This document shows, piece by piece, positions 28,658-37,511 of a stretch of 64,000 bases of DNA (position 1 is its first letter; each line of letters begins with the position of its first letter). The translations under genes and the position numbers were made by a program. The notes under the pieces are model-generated. The model ran no database searches, was not told the DNA's origin, and worked only from the letters and a program-made list of their open reading frames with translations. Source of the stretch: an uncultured Prevotellaceae bacterium (GTDB taxonomy: Bacteria > Bacteroidota > Bacteroidia > Bacteroidales > Bacteroidaceae); contig OMWI01000020.1 of assembly GCA_900314715.1 (NCBI GenBank), positions 25,793-89,792 on the forward strand, given 5' to 3'.

Positions 28658-28689
28658 CAAAAATACTACTAAATTTAGGTTTATGCAAA
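28658..28689 (-). promoter_or_regulatory. Promoter of the M6 protease gene
   Basis: On the minus strand TTTG (28689-28686), 20 bases, TATTTTTG (28665-28658). It would start transcription near 28650, just before the ATG at 28637. Confidence 0.8.
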
Positions 28690-28728
28690 TTTCTTAAAGA
28701 CTTTTATTCATATCTCAAAAATTTTGTG

Positions 28729-28736
28729 TATGTTTG
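28729..28736 (+). promoter_or_regulatory. -7 box of the OPT transporter gene
   Basis: TATGTTTG fits TAnnTTTG, 24 bases before the ATG at 28761. The -33 region is only T-rich. Confidence 0.55.
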
Positions 28737-28760
28737 CAGAAACAACAAGATATATGAATT

Positions 28761-30749
28761 ATGGAAGAAAATGAAAAGATGGCAGCAGGACTGCCCGACA
28801 ACGCATTTAGGGAATTAAAGGAAGGAGAGAAATACGAACCTATCATGAAACCAGACCAGGTGTATCCAGAAGTAAACGGATGGTCTGTTACATGGGGAAT
28901 ATTGATGGCAATCTTGTTTTCTGCCGCCGCAGCATACTTAGGACTCAAGGTGGGACAAGTATTTGAAGCCGCTATCCCCATCGCCATTATTGCGGTAGGT
29001 GTTTCTACGGCAGCCAAGCGCAACAAGGCATTGGGCGAGAATGTCATCATTCAAAGTATCGGTGCATGTTCGGGTGCCGTGGTAGCTGGAGCCATCTTCA
29101 CCTTGCCTGCGATTTATATCCTCCAATCTAAATATCCAGACATGACAGCATCATTCGTGAAGATATTCATGGCTTCCGCATTAGGTGGAATCTTGGGTAT
29201 TTTGTTCTTGATACCTTTCCGCAAGTACTTTGTCAGCGACATGCACGGCAAATATCCTTTCCCAGAAGCTACCGCAACGACACAGGTATTGGTTTCTGGT
29301 GAAAAGGGAGGCGACCAAGCAAAACCATTATTGATTGCGGGATTGGTTGGCGGATTATACGATTTCATCGTGGCAACATTCGGTTGGTGGAACGAAAACT
29401 TCACGAGTAGGGTTACTGATTTGGGAGTTACCATTGCGGATAAGGCGAAATTGGTATTCAAGGTCAATACAGGTGCTGCCGTCTTGGGATTGGGTTACAT
29501 TATTGGTTTGAAATATGCGATGTTCATCACGTTAGGTTCCGTAGCTGTATGGTGGCTTATCGTACCAGGAATGTCCATCTTGTTCCACGACCAAGTACTC
29601 AACATAGGCGGTTCGATGGTTACATCAACCGTAGGACAGATGTCTCCCGAAGAGATATTCAGTACGTATGCGCGAAGCATCGGTATTGGCGGTATTGCCA
29701 TGGCTGGTATCATCGGTATCATCAAGAGTTGGGGAATCATCAAGAACGCCGTTGGTTTGGCTTCGAAGGAGTTAAAGGGAAATACCAATGCCACACAAGA
29801 CCAAGTTCGTACGCAACGGGATATTTCTTTTAAGTTTATAGGCATTTGTTCGATTGCAACTATCATCATCACGTTTATTTTCTTCTGGTTTGGCGTGATG
29901 CACAACTTATTGTTCGCCATCGTAGCCATTTTATTGGTTACTGTCATTGCATTCCTATTCACGACGGTTGCCGCCAATGCCATTGCCATTGTCGGTTCTA
30001 ACCCAGTAAGTGGAATGACATTGATGACATTGATTCTTGCAAGCGTGGTCATGGCAGCCATTGGATTGAATGGTTCAAACGGAATGCTTGCTGCATTGAT
30101 TATGGGTGGTGTGGTTTGCACGGCATTGTCAATGGCAGGGTGTTTCATCACCGACTTAAAGATTGGTTATTGGTTGGGAACAACACCCAAGAAACAGGAG
30201 TCATGGAAATTCTTGGGAACATTGGTAAGTGCAGCTACCGTAGGTGGCGTGATGATGTTATTGAACAAGACATATGGTTTTGATCCCAACATCGAAGGAC
30301 ATCTTGTAGCACCTCAAGCTAATGCCATGGCTGCAGTTATCGAACCGATGATGAACGGAGCTGGTGCACCGTGGGTATTATATGGAATAGGTGCATTGAT
30401 TGCCATTATACTGAATTACTTCGGCATTCCAGCCCTCGCCTTTGCACTTGGAATGTTCATCCCCTTGCAATTGAATATACCTTTATTAATAGGAGGAACC
30501 ATCAACTGGTACGTAACAAGTCGTTCAAAGAATGAGGAAGTGAACAAGCAGCGTGGTGAGAAAGGCACGTTGATTGCCAGTGGATTTATCGCTGGTGGTG
30601 CTTTGATGGGTGTTGTTAGTGCCTTGTTACGATTCGGTGGATTTAATTTTATCAGTGAGAGTTGGTTGGCGAATCCGATGTCAGAGATTTGCTCATTGGT
30701 AGCTTATATCCTATTGATTGCGTATTTCATTAGGGCTTCGAAGAAGTAG
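28761..30749 (+). CDS. OPT-family oligopeptide transporter
   Basis: A 662-residue polytopic inner-membrane protein of the OPT superfamily. The N-terminus contains the family signature EVNGWSVTWGILMAILFSAAAAYLGLK in positions about 34-60, here quoted in two parts: EVNGWSVTWG and AAAAYLGLKVGQVFEA. Later landmarks are KYPFPEATATTQVL near 165 and NPVSGMTLMT near 415. About 15 hydrophobic segments are visible. It should import short peptides or peptide-like compounds by proton symport; substrate unknown. It runs towards the helicase-exonuclease gene with a G/T-rich palindrome between the stops. Confidence 0.9.
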   Translation: MEENEKMAAGLPDNAFRELKEGEKYEPIMKPDQVYPEVNGWSVTWGILMAILFSAAAAYLGLKVGQVFEAAIPIAIIAVGVSTAAKRNKALGENVIIQSIGACSGAVVAGAIFTLPAIYILQSKYPDMTASFVKIFMASALGGILGILFLIPFRKYFVSDMHGKYPFPEATATTQVLVSGEKGGDQAKPLLIAGLVGGLYDFIVATFGWWNENFTSRVTDLGVTIADKAKLVFKVNTGAAVLGLGYIIGLKYAMFITLGSVAVWWLIVPGMSILFHDQVLNIGGSMVTSTVGQMSPEEIFSTYARSIGIGGIAMAGIIGIIKSWGIIKNAVGLASKELKGNTNATQDQVRTQRDISFKFIGICSIATIIITFIFFWFGVMHNLLFAIVAILLVTVIAFLFTTVAANAIAIVGSNPVSGMTLMTLILASVVMAAIGLNGSNGMLAALIMGGVVCTALSMAGCFITDLKIGYWLGTTPKKQESWKFLGTLVSAATVGGVMMLLNKTYGFDPNIEGHLVAPQANAMAAVIEPMMNGAGAPWVLYGIGALIAIILNYFGIPALAFALGMFIPLQLNIPLLIGGTINWYVTSRSKNEEVNKQRGEKGTLIASGFIAGGALMGVVSALLRFGGFNFISESWLANPMSEICSLVAYILLIAYFIRASKK

Positions 30750-30754
30750 GGTAA

Positions 30755-30838
30755 TTAGGGCTGGTAGGTGTGGTAGGTGTAGTAGGTACGGTAGGGCTCC
30801 CTACTAAACCTACCACACCTACCAACCCTACCAACCCT
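30755..30838. repeat. Palindromic spacer built from 9-base GTAGGTnnn units
   Basis: Four 9-base units, GTAGGTGTG, GTAGGTGTA, GTAGGTACG and GTAGGGCTC, lie at 30764-30799. They are followed at 30800-30838 by the complementary CCTACC-type half, so the spacer can fold into a long hairpin centred on GGGCTCCC. It separates two convergent genes and may serve as a two-way terminator. The same unit pattern occurs inside the epimerase gene at 45504-45539. Confidence 0.7.
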
Positions 30839-33539
30839 AATCAAAATATTTCATTATCGGATTCATAAACCTTGTAATCTTTCGCATTTGCGGTTGATTC
30901 TTATAATCCATGCGCGTCTGGCAGATTGATACATACAATCGCTTTTTGGCTCTTGTCATTGCCACATAAAACTTTCGCGCATCCTCAGCCACCATATTGG
31001 CATTGTTTTGATGATAGTAATTAGGATAGCGCCCTTCGATGGCATCAAAAATAATGACATTATCAAACTCCAATCCCTTCGCCTTATGAACGGTAGAAAC
31101 GAAAATACGATCATCAATACTCTTGCTATTACATAAGTCAGCTTCCTTCATCGTATTCATCTCAATGATATGGTTACTCAATTGAACGGCAAGCGACGGT
31201 TCGTTTTCCATATCCACCATATCATGAGTGATATATTGAGTTACATAATGCAGATTCGGTATCTCCTTCATAAAACCTTCATTCACCAAATATTGGTAAA
31301 ATATCTCCATTTCATCGATAATATCTGGATTCTCGCCATCATGCCGAACATATAGATTTTCTAAGGAATCTAAATAAAACTCTCGATAATTCCTACGTAA
31401 TACCCCTACTCTATCTATCACTCTTGTACGAGCCATAAACTCTTGTTGAGAAGGTATCAAATCCTGCGCCTTATCATAGCAATAATTCAACAACCCACAA
31501 GTGGCATTTACGTCTGCATCTGCCAAGTGGGAATTCTCGCCAGGCAATTCCAATACGGAAAGCAGATACTTCAATTTATATTCCTTCAAATCTGGTTCTA
31601 CCAAACGTATCAATTTCAATGAATCAAAGTATTTCGGACAATACTCGCGTAATTTAATTTGCGGCAAATATCTTGACAAATTATTCTCCAAGATATGATA
31701 GTCGAAATTGGCATTATGTCCTACTAATACGCGATTTCCCACATAATCGATAAACCGCTGTAATGCTTCCACGGGCGAATACAAACGATTTCTTGCCATC
31801 TCTTTCAACACGGGATTATCGATGTCACCAATTTTCTCGGGTATCTCTCTACGCGTGGAAATATACATGTTGAATTGAGAACCGTCAACGATTTTCCCTT
31901 GTCGCATCTTTACAGCCGCTATCTGAATGATATCGTCCTCATAGACATTCAATCCCGTTGTCTCTGTATCGAAAACTACGATTTCATCGGAAGAAAACAC
32001 GTGGACGAAGTCTTGCAGATAGGTACTGTCTTGATACAACAGGAAATCACTAGGCAACATGGCACGATTCAACAAAGACCGCATGAAATTACGTGCGGAA
32101 GCATTGGCATCAAACACGCGTAGCCCTTTCAACAAACGCGACCATGCGATGAAATTATGTTCATTGGATAGGATATTCAAATGAGCCAGCAACAATTTCA
32201 TCTCAGGAGTGGAGAATAAATCAACACCCGATACTTTGAAATGTCGCAACTTCCGATTATTCAACTCCGTACTCATCATATCCGCATCGCTATTGGAATT
32301 GACGATGATGGCAGTCGTTTCATTGGGAAAATCCATGAAGAAGTTTTGCGCTACACGTGCCACGTCGTAGAATTCTGTTTCCACCACGCTACTTCGCAAG
32401 ATTCTTAATTCTTTTCCCGTGGCATCTGTCACGTTGTTTGCCTTGGGCAACAAAGTGCGCGGGATATTCAATACCGTAATGGCATATTCATTGAACACTT
32501 CCAAAAGGTATTTGGGTGAACGATGATTCACGTATAGATGATGGAGGTTTTTGGCACATTTCTCACGAAGCGAATCCAACGTACTGACTTTCGCTCCCAT
32601 AAACGAGAAGATGGCTTGTTGCTCATCACCGAGATACATCACCGTAAATTTCCTGTCTCTATCAGTAATGGCATCAATGATGGCTAATTGCAACGGATTT
32701 AGGTCTTGCACTTCGTCTACTTGAATCCATCGATAGAACTTAGCTGTCAACAACCTAAACCGCTCATCCATCAACGCGTCGTAAGTGAGTATCAGCAAGT
32801 CCTCGAAATCCAACAATTTATTCTGTTGTTTATAACCTTGATATTGTCGAGCCAACTTCATTTTACGCAACAATCGCCCGATTACTTGTCGTTCACCATA
32901 ATCGTGTTCCTCGGTATCAAACTGAGTCATGTAAAAGTCGCTCTGCTCATAAATATCGCCCATTCCATCGGCATCAAAAGCCATTTGTCTTACATCGCAG
33001 ATGTTCTTCATCGCAACAATATCATCACTATTGACACATTCGGGATGCAATCGCAAGGCTTTGGGATGACGATGGATAATCTGGTGCATGAAATGAGAAA
33101 AATGAACGATTTCATCGTAGGTTCTGCGCCTTGTCGTATTGTTCATCACCTCCATTTCGTCCTCATCCAAATATCGTGCAATGATACTCACGGCATCTTC
33201 CTCGTCAATAATGGAGGATTCAGCTGGCACTAAATTGTATTCGAACAAGAACTTGGAACAGAAACGATGTACGTTTCCTACAAACACCTTCTCCACGTTG
33301 TCATCGTCAATATACGCCCGTATACGTTCCAACATCCCACGAGCAGCCCGATTGGTAAAGGTCAGGCAAAGCATATCCTCGTATTCCACGCCATATTCCT
33401 CATGTGCGTGCTGAATTCGTTCTGTCAAGATTTGCGTCTTGCCACATCCTGGAGGTGCCAGCACCAAATGATAACCGTTGTATGCGCCTATCACTCGTCG
33501 CTGACTTTCATCGGGGCGGAATGTCTCGTCATTTTTCAT
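30837..33539 (-). CDS. SF1 (UvrD/Rep-like) helicase with an inserted DEDDh 3'-5' exonuclease domain
   Basis: Helicase motifs: Walker A LAPPGCGKTQ near residue 32, motif II IQVDEVQDLNPLQ near 270, motif III YLGDEQQAIFSFMGA, motif IV VNHRSPKYLLEVF, motif V VSTVHKAKGLEFDNV near 815 and motif VI YVAMTRAKKRLYVS near 865. Between motifs IV and V, at about 515-685, sits a complete DnaQ-like exonuclease: Exo I VVFDTETTGL (Asp, Glu), Exo II VGHNANFDYH (Asp), and Exo III HLADADVNAT (His, Asp). All five acidic/His positions are present, so both activities are likely. The role is presumably DNA repair or end processing. The ATG at 33539 is used; a TTG lies one codon upstream. Neighbours do not explain it. 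Confidence 0.87.
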   Translation of the reverse strand: MKNDETFRPDESQRRVIGAYNGYHLVLAPPGCGKTQILTERIQHAHEEYGVEYEDMLCLTFTNRAARGMLERIRAYIDDDNVEKVFVGNVHRFCSKFLFEYNLVPAESSIIDEEDAVSIIARYLDEDEMEVMNNTTRRRTYDEIVHFSHFMHQIIHRHPKALRLHPECVNSDDIVAMKNICDVRQMAFDADGMGDIYEQSDFYMTQFDTEEHDYGERQVIGRLLRKMKLARQYQGYKQQNKLLDFEDLLILTYDALMDERFRLLTAKFYRWIQVDEVQDLNPLQLAIIDAITDRDRKFTVMYLGDEQQAIFSFMGAKVSTLDSLREKCAKNLHHLYVNHRSPKYLLEVFNEYAITVLNIPRTLLPKANNVTDATGKELRILRSSVVETEFYDVARVAQNFFMDFPNETTAIIVNSNSDADMMSTELNNRKLRHFKVSGVDLFSTPEMKLLLAHLNILSNEHNFIAWSRLLKGLRVFDANASARNFMRSLLNRAMLPSDFLLYQDSTYLQDFVHVFSSDEIVVFDTETTGLNVYEDDIIQIAAVKMRQGKIVDGSQFNMYISTRREIPEKIGDIDNPVLKEMARNRLYSPVEALQRFIDYVGNRVLVGHNANFDYHILENNLSRYLPQIKLREYCPKYFDSLKLIRLVEPDLKEYKLKYLLSVLELPGENSHLADADVNATCGLLNYCYDKAQDLIPSQQEFMARTRVIDRVGVLRRNYREFYLDSLENLYVRHDGENPDIIDEMEIFYQYLVNEGFMKEIPNLHYVTQYITHDMVDMENEPSLAVQLSNHIIEMNTMKEADLCNSKSIDDRIFVSTVHKAKGLEFDNVIIFDAIEGRYPNYYHQNNANMVAEDARKFYVAMTRAKKRLYVSICQTRMDYKNQPQMRKITRFMNPIMKYFD

Positions 33540-33789
33540 CAATAGTACAATTTATGGTTACCTATATCAATTATGTTGTTTTCGGAAACTAAAAAATCCT
33601 CTATCCTTTCAAGATTTCACAAAATTACGAATTATTATTCAAAACAGCACCATTTCATGGCACTTTTTTATTCACCGCCCTTCAATATTGTCAATATTCT
33701 TCATCATATAGCCGTTTATAGCAACAAAAAAAGCACATCGAATTAATAAATATTAATAAAATTTCTCCGATTATCTCTTATTAATATTG

Positions 33790-33797
33790 TACCTTTG
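33790..33797 (+). promoter_or_regulatory. -7 box of the first large surface-protein cassette
   Basis: TACCTTTG matches TAnnTTTG, 32 bases before the ATG at 33830. The -33 box is not clear. The 285-base spacer upstream (33545-33829) holds nothing else that I can identify. Confidence 0.6.
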
Positions 33798-33829
33798 CAC
33801 CATATATTTTAATTTTAACTTAATTATTT

Positions 33830-36613
33830 ATGAAACATTTTAAACTTCTACTCGCGTCTCTCGCACTTATGGGTGCAGCTGATGCAACTGCGCAATCGAT
33901 TGGCGACATCATCGAGATTGATGGTAAGCGCTATGAGGTTACAAGTGACAATTTAATTTACAACCCATCATTCGAGGATGGCGTTGATGGATGGTATTCT
34001 GGAGCATGGAACAACGCCAGCGCTTCTAATTACACACTTCAAGCAGAAGGTGGTTTTGATGGTGGTGCATACTTGCAATATTCGGCAGGTGGTGTGGGTT
34101 CTGACAAAAACATCCGCAACTCTTGGCCTGTTAGTCAAGGTGAAACCTATCTTTTCCGCTGCTATACAAGTGGAAAAACTCCTAACTCAAATAACTTACA
34201 GTATAGTAAGCTTTGGGCTTCTAAAGATGGAGCTGATGAAACAACACAACTCTATCAATTACAATGGGGAGTTGGAGCTAACCAAACAACCGACGCTTGG
34301 ACTGAAAACAATTACGTTTTCACCGCAACTACTAACTACGTAGTATTCCGTTCTTCATGGACTGAGAACTCCAAACTTGACGGTTTCTTCCTTGGAACTA
34401 TTCAATTGTACATTGATGACACCGCTTATCAAGCTGCATTGGATGCTGCAAATGATGCTATTAGTGATCCTGTTTATAGCAATGTTTCAGGTGATGAACT
34501 CACCGCTCTTCAAAATGCTATTGACACCTATAGTGATGCTACTTCAGAGCAATTCGAGGAGGCTATCAGGGCTTTAGACGAAGCAACAACTGCATTCAAA
34601 GCTGCAAAGACCAATTATGACAATTTCGTTAATGCCATTAATGATTATCCTTATGCCGCTGATAGTTATTATGGAACCAGCGAGAAATGGATTGCCATGG
34701 GTGATATTATGTATGAGTATCCCACGACTTCAGCTGAAGCTGCAGAAAAAACGGCAGCATATTTCCAAGCACTCCGTGCAGCGTATGAAAGCCACGCTTT
34801 AGCAGAGAATTATGATGGAGCAACCAACGTTACCAATTTGATCAAAAATCCTAATGCTACTGACGGAAACAACGGTTGGACATGGACTGGCAACAAGAAC
34901 GCTCCACGTAACACTGAGTCTTGGACTGATTCTAACGGCAAGCACGATTATATGTACTTCGACGGTGGAAACTGGAATGGAACAGGATGGACCACTACAA
35001 TGGAACAAACGATTTCTCTCCCAGCTGGTATTTACCTGCTTACCGCTAAGGGTCGTGCATCTGATGGCGTAACTCTTACCATGTCTGTTGGAGAAAACAG
35101 CGTAGCTCTTCCTAACGTAAATGCTTCTGGCAATGTATTCAATTTTGGATGGAATGACGGTAGCATTGAGTTTGAGACTCAGGGCGAAGATATTACAATT
35201 AAGATTAACGCTACAACAGAGGGCAATCACCAATGGTTCTCTGTAGGTGACTTCCGTCTGATTCGCCTTGTTCTAAACGAAGAAATGGCTGACGCAGCTG
35301 ACTATGCAGCATTGAACGAGGCTATTGAAGCAGCAGAGGCTAACAAACTTGGTTTCGATGCTGGCGAATATGCTCCTTATAATAATACTGAAGCATTGCA
35401 AGCTCTTGCCGAAGCTAAGGCTATTGACCAAAATGCTGAAAACGGTAAGGATCAAGTAATTGCACTTATTGATAAATTAAGCTATTGGGTGGCTAATGAA
35501 GTGGAAGTAAACGCTGTTTATGATGGTACACTTGCAGATGCTCCTATCCAGGCAACATCAGAGAATGTTGTTCTTCCAGGTTGGGTAACCAAGAGCGGTA
35601 ACACGCGTCAAACTTTCTCGGGCGCAGACAATGACAATGGCGGTAAGGCATGTTTGGAAGACGCAGACGATCAAGTTGGTCTTTTCGTACATCCAGGAAC
35701 ATACAACTATGGTGAGACATCTGGTTACACAATGCCTTTGAAGGCTGGCGTGCTCTATTGTGCTGAAGCTAAATATTGCGCATGGGCTAACGAGTCTAAC
35801 AACAACTTTACATTGACTATTTTGAAAGACGGTGCTACCTTTGCTACTAAGAACTTTGGAAAGAACGGTGTAGCTTGTACTGAGGCTGGTGCATTGAGGA
35901 ACACATTCATGACTGACTTCTATGTCATGAGAGCTGTCATCGAAGACGTAGTTTTGGAAGACGCTGCCATTGCTGCTCCTACTGCTGAATTCGGTAACGT
36001 AACATACGGTCGTAAGCTCGTTGAGGGTTACAACACACTCGTATTGCCATTCGACGTAACTAAAGATGAACTTGGTGATAACGTTGAGGCTATCTATGCT
36101 TACGGTGGTTCTACCAAGGAAGGTGAAGGCGAAAATGCCGTTGTTCACCTCGACTTCACACAAGCCGTTGAAAATCTTGCAGCCAATACTCCTTACATCG
36201 TAAAGATGTCTGCTGACCAAGATGGTCTCGCTTTCAATGAGAAGGAATTCAAGACGGTTGCTGAGCCTATCAAAACTGACGCTAACTTCGACTTCGTTGG
36301 TACATACGTAGAACTGCCTGCAGGCAATGACGTAATTACCAGCCGCGACTATATCTCTGTTAAGTCTGGTTTGAAACAAGCTACTGCTGGTAAGCAACTC
36401 AAGGCATTCCGCGCTTACTTGAAGAACAAGTCAGAAGAAGCTGTTGGTGCTAAGGTATCTATCATGATTGGTGGCGAGGTGGTTGACGGAATCCAAGCTG
36501 CTCAAATCCTCAACAACGTTGATGGTACTATCTACAACCTCAACGGTCAGAAGGTAAGCAACGCTCAGAAGGGTATCTTCATCCAGAACGGCAAGAAAGT
36601 GGTCATTAAATAA
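33830..36613 (+). CDS. Large secreted modular protein with binding-like modules and a C-terminal sorting-type tail
   Basis: 927 residues with a signal peptide to about ATAQS. No catalytic motif is seen. Order of parts: beta-sandwich binding-like module at about 35-200 (NLIYNPSFEDGVDGWYSG), helical FIVAR-like stretch at about 205-310, second binding-like module at about 335-480 (NHQWFSVGDFRLIRL), another helical stretch, then a beta module at about 715-890 opening RKLVEGYNTLVLPFDV, and the tail IYNLNGQK...GIFIQNGKKVVIK. The modules resemble those in the 18.5-kb and 39.3-kb proteins. Codons are GCT/GTT/AAC-rich, as in abundant proteins. A 55-residue acidic peptide gene starts 30 bases downstream. 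It is likely a surface adhesin or glycan-binding protein; function is inferred only from modules. Confidence 0.7.
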   Translation: MKHFKLLLASLALMGAADATAQSIGDIIEIDGKRYEVTSDNLIYNPSFEDGVDGWYSGAWNNASASNYTLQAEGGFDGGAYLQYSAGGVGSDKNIRNSWPVSQGETYLFRCYTSGKTPNSNNLQYSKLWASKDGADETTQLYQLQWGVGANQTTDAWTENNYVFTATTNYVVFRSSWTENSKLDGFFLGTIQLYIDDTAYQAALDAANDAISDPVYSNVSGDELTALQNAIDTYSDATSEQFEEAIRALDEATTAFKAAKTNYDNFVNAINDYPYAADSYYGTSEKWIAMGDIMYEYPTTSAEAAEKTAAYFQALRAAYESHALAENYDGATNVTNLIKNPNATDGNNGWTWTGNKNAPRNTESWTDSNGKHDYMYFDGGNWNGTGWTTTMEQTISLPAGIYLLTAKGRASDGVTLTMSVGENSVALPNVNASGNVFNFGWNDGSIEFETQGEDITIKINATTEGNHQWFSVGDFRLIRLVLNEEMADAADYAALNEAIEAAEANKLGFDAGEYAPYNNTEALQALAEAKAIDQNAENGKDQVIALIDKLSYWVANEVEVNAVYDGTLADAPIQATSENVVLPGWVTKSGNTRQTFSGADNDNGGKACLEDADDQVGLFVHPGTYNYGETSGYTMPLKAGVLYCAEAKYCAWANESNNNFTLTILKDGATFATKNFGKNGVACTEAGALRNTFMTDFYVMRAVIEDVVLEDAAIAAPTAEFGNVTYGRKLVEGYNTLVLPFDVTKDELGDNVEAIYAYGGSTKEGEGENAVVHLDFTQAVENLAANTPYIVKMSADQDGLAFNEKEFKTVAEPIKTDANFDFVGTYVELPAGNDVITSRDYISVKSGLKQATAGKQLKAFRAYLKNKSEEAVGAKVSIMIGGEVVDGIQAAQILNNVDGTIYNLNGQKVSNAQKGIFIQNGKKVVIK

Positions 36614-36643
36614 TTTAATAATGTGTATCAAACAAAATTAGAT

Positions 36644-36811
36644 ATGGAAAAGAAACTATATTTTGCACCAGAGACTGTCGTTACTGACATCAACGTGGAA
36701 AACATCATGCAGACAGTAAGTGGTGGTGACAACGTTCCCGTTATCAACGAACCAGTAGGAGATGATGAAGAAGCTACGGCAAAGTCCGCATTCAGCATTT
36801 GGGACGAGTAA
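36644..36811 (+). CDS. Short acidic peptide of the WDE-tail type, partner of the large surface protein
   Basis: 55 residues, beginning MEKKLYFAPETVVTDINVEN and ending SAFSIWDE, with an acidic middle (VGDDEEAT). It has no signal peptide, membrane segment or cysteine. It starts 30 bases after the large gene and is followed by a terminator, so the two are cotranscribed. A homologous 62-residue peptide occupies the same place after the second large gene. Shared positions are M-x-K-K-x-YF-x-PET, a conserved Q-x-x-S near 25, VGDD, AK and the terminal S-x-WDE. The length and conserved ends are reminiscent of a leader-plus-core peptide, but no modification enzyme is nearby. Function unknown. Confidence 0.7.
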   Translation: MEKKLYFAPETVVTDINVENIMQTVSGGDNVPVINEPVGDDEEATAKSAFSIWDE

Positions 36812-36844
36812 GATAACGAAAAAGATTGATTAATCTTTATATCC

Positions 36845-36880
36845 AATGGGTAGGTTCGCAATTTGAACCCGCCCATTTTT
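36845..36880 (+). terminator. Terminator of the first cassette
   Basis: AATGGGTAGGTTC (36845-36857) pairs with GAACCCGCCCATT (36865-36877) apart from a small internal mismatch; TTTT follows. Confidence 0.85.
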
Positions 36881-36992
36881 TATGACCAGAATAAGAGAGT
36901 AAGAAAGTAAGAAGCAAGAAGCAAGAGATTAGCTATGCAAATCAATGGGCAATGCACAATGCTCAATGCTCTAGTATTCCTTCTGAGAGAGG

Positions 36993-37109
36993 TGGTGAAG
37001 GAAGTGAAGGATAGAATAGTAACTTTTGTATAAAGAAAAAACATTTAGGTCGGGGGTAAATAATTTCCTATAAGGAAAGTTACTATTCTATCCTTCACTT
37101 CCTTCACCA
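36993..37109. repeat. Perfect 34-bp inverted repeat around a 49-base loop
   Basis: The arm 36993-37026 (begins TGGTGAAGGAAGTGAAGG) is the exact reverse complement of 37076-37109 (ends CCTTCACTTCCTTCACCA). The loop contains TTTAGGTCGGGGGTAAAT. It lies between the first cassette's terminator and array 4 and has no open frame. To its left, 36890-36985 is made of short direct repeats (AAGTAAGAAGCAAGAAGC, CAATGCTCAATGCTC). Confidence 0.85.
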
Positions 37110-37137
37110 TTGAAACATAGTACTTATTTCCGACTCA

Positions 37138-37225
37138 AAAATGATACACTTAGAAATCGTAAATGATATATTTAGACATCGCAAATGATACACTTAGAAA
37201 TCAATAACAATATGTTTATGAAATC
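37138..37225. repeat. 22-base periodic dyad array 4 (four units)
   Basis: Units start at 37138, 37160, 37182 and 37204, with cores AAAATGATACACTTA, TAAATGATATATTTA, CAAATGATACACTTA and ATAACAATATGTTTA. The first and third are almost identical. The array lies between the terminator of cassette 1 and the promoter of cassette 2. The remaining bases 37226-37400 show nothing else. Confidence 0.75.
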
Positions 37226-37400
37226 CTCTTAATATTCAGACAGTTAGATTTCGATTTCATCGGTTTCACGTTATGATTAGCTTAGCAACAGAATGACATA
37301 TCTCTCACCACTCACTTCTTACCTCTCACCACAAAAAAAGGAAGTACACAGGCATAAATATAATAAATGTCAATTTACTTAAAATAATATACAAAAATAT

Positions 37401-37431
37401 TTTGCTATCTAAAAATAAACATGTAAATTTG
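37401..37431 (+). promoter_or_regulatory. Promoter of the second surface-protein cassette
   Basis: TTTG at 37401-37404, 19 bases, TAAATTTG at 37424-37431; about 80 bases before the ATG at 37512. The promoter is intact even though the gene behind it is broken. Confidence 0.8.
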
Positions 37432-37511
37432 CAGAATCAATTGATATATCATACAAAACGTTTTAATTTTTTGAATATTTTTATTTTTTAGTACTAACAA
37501 ATTATAACTTT

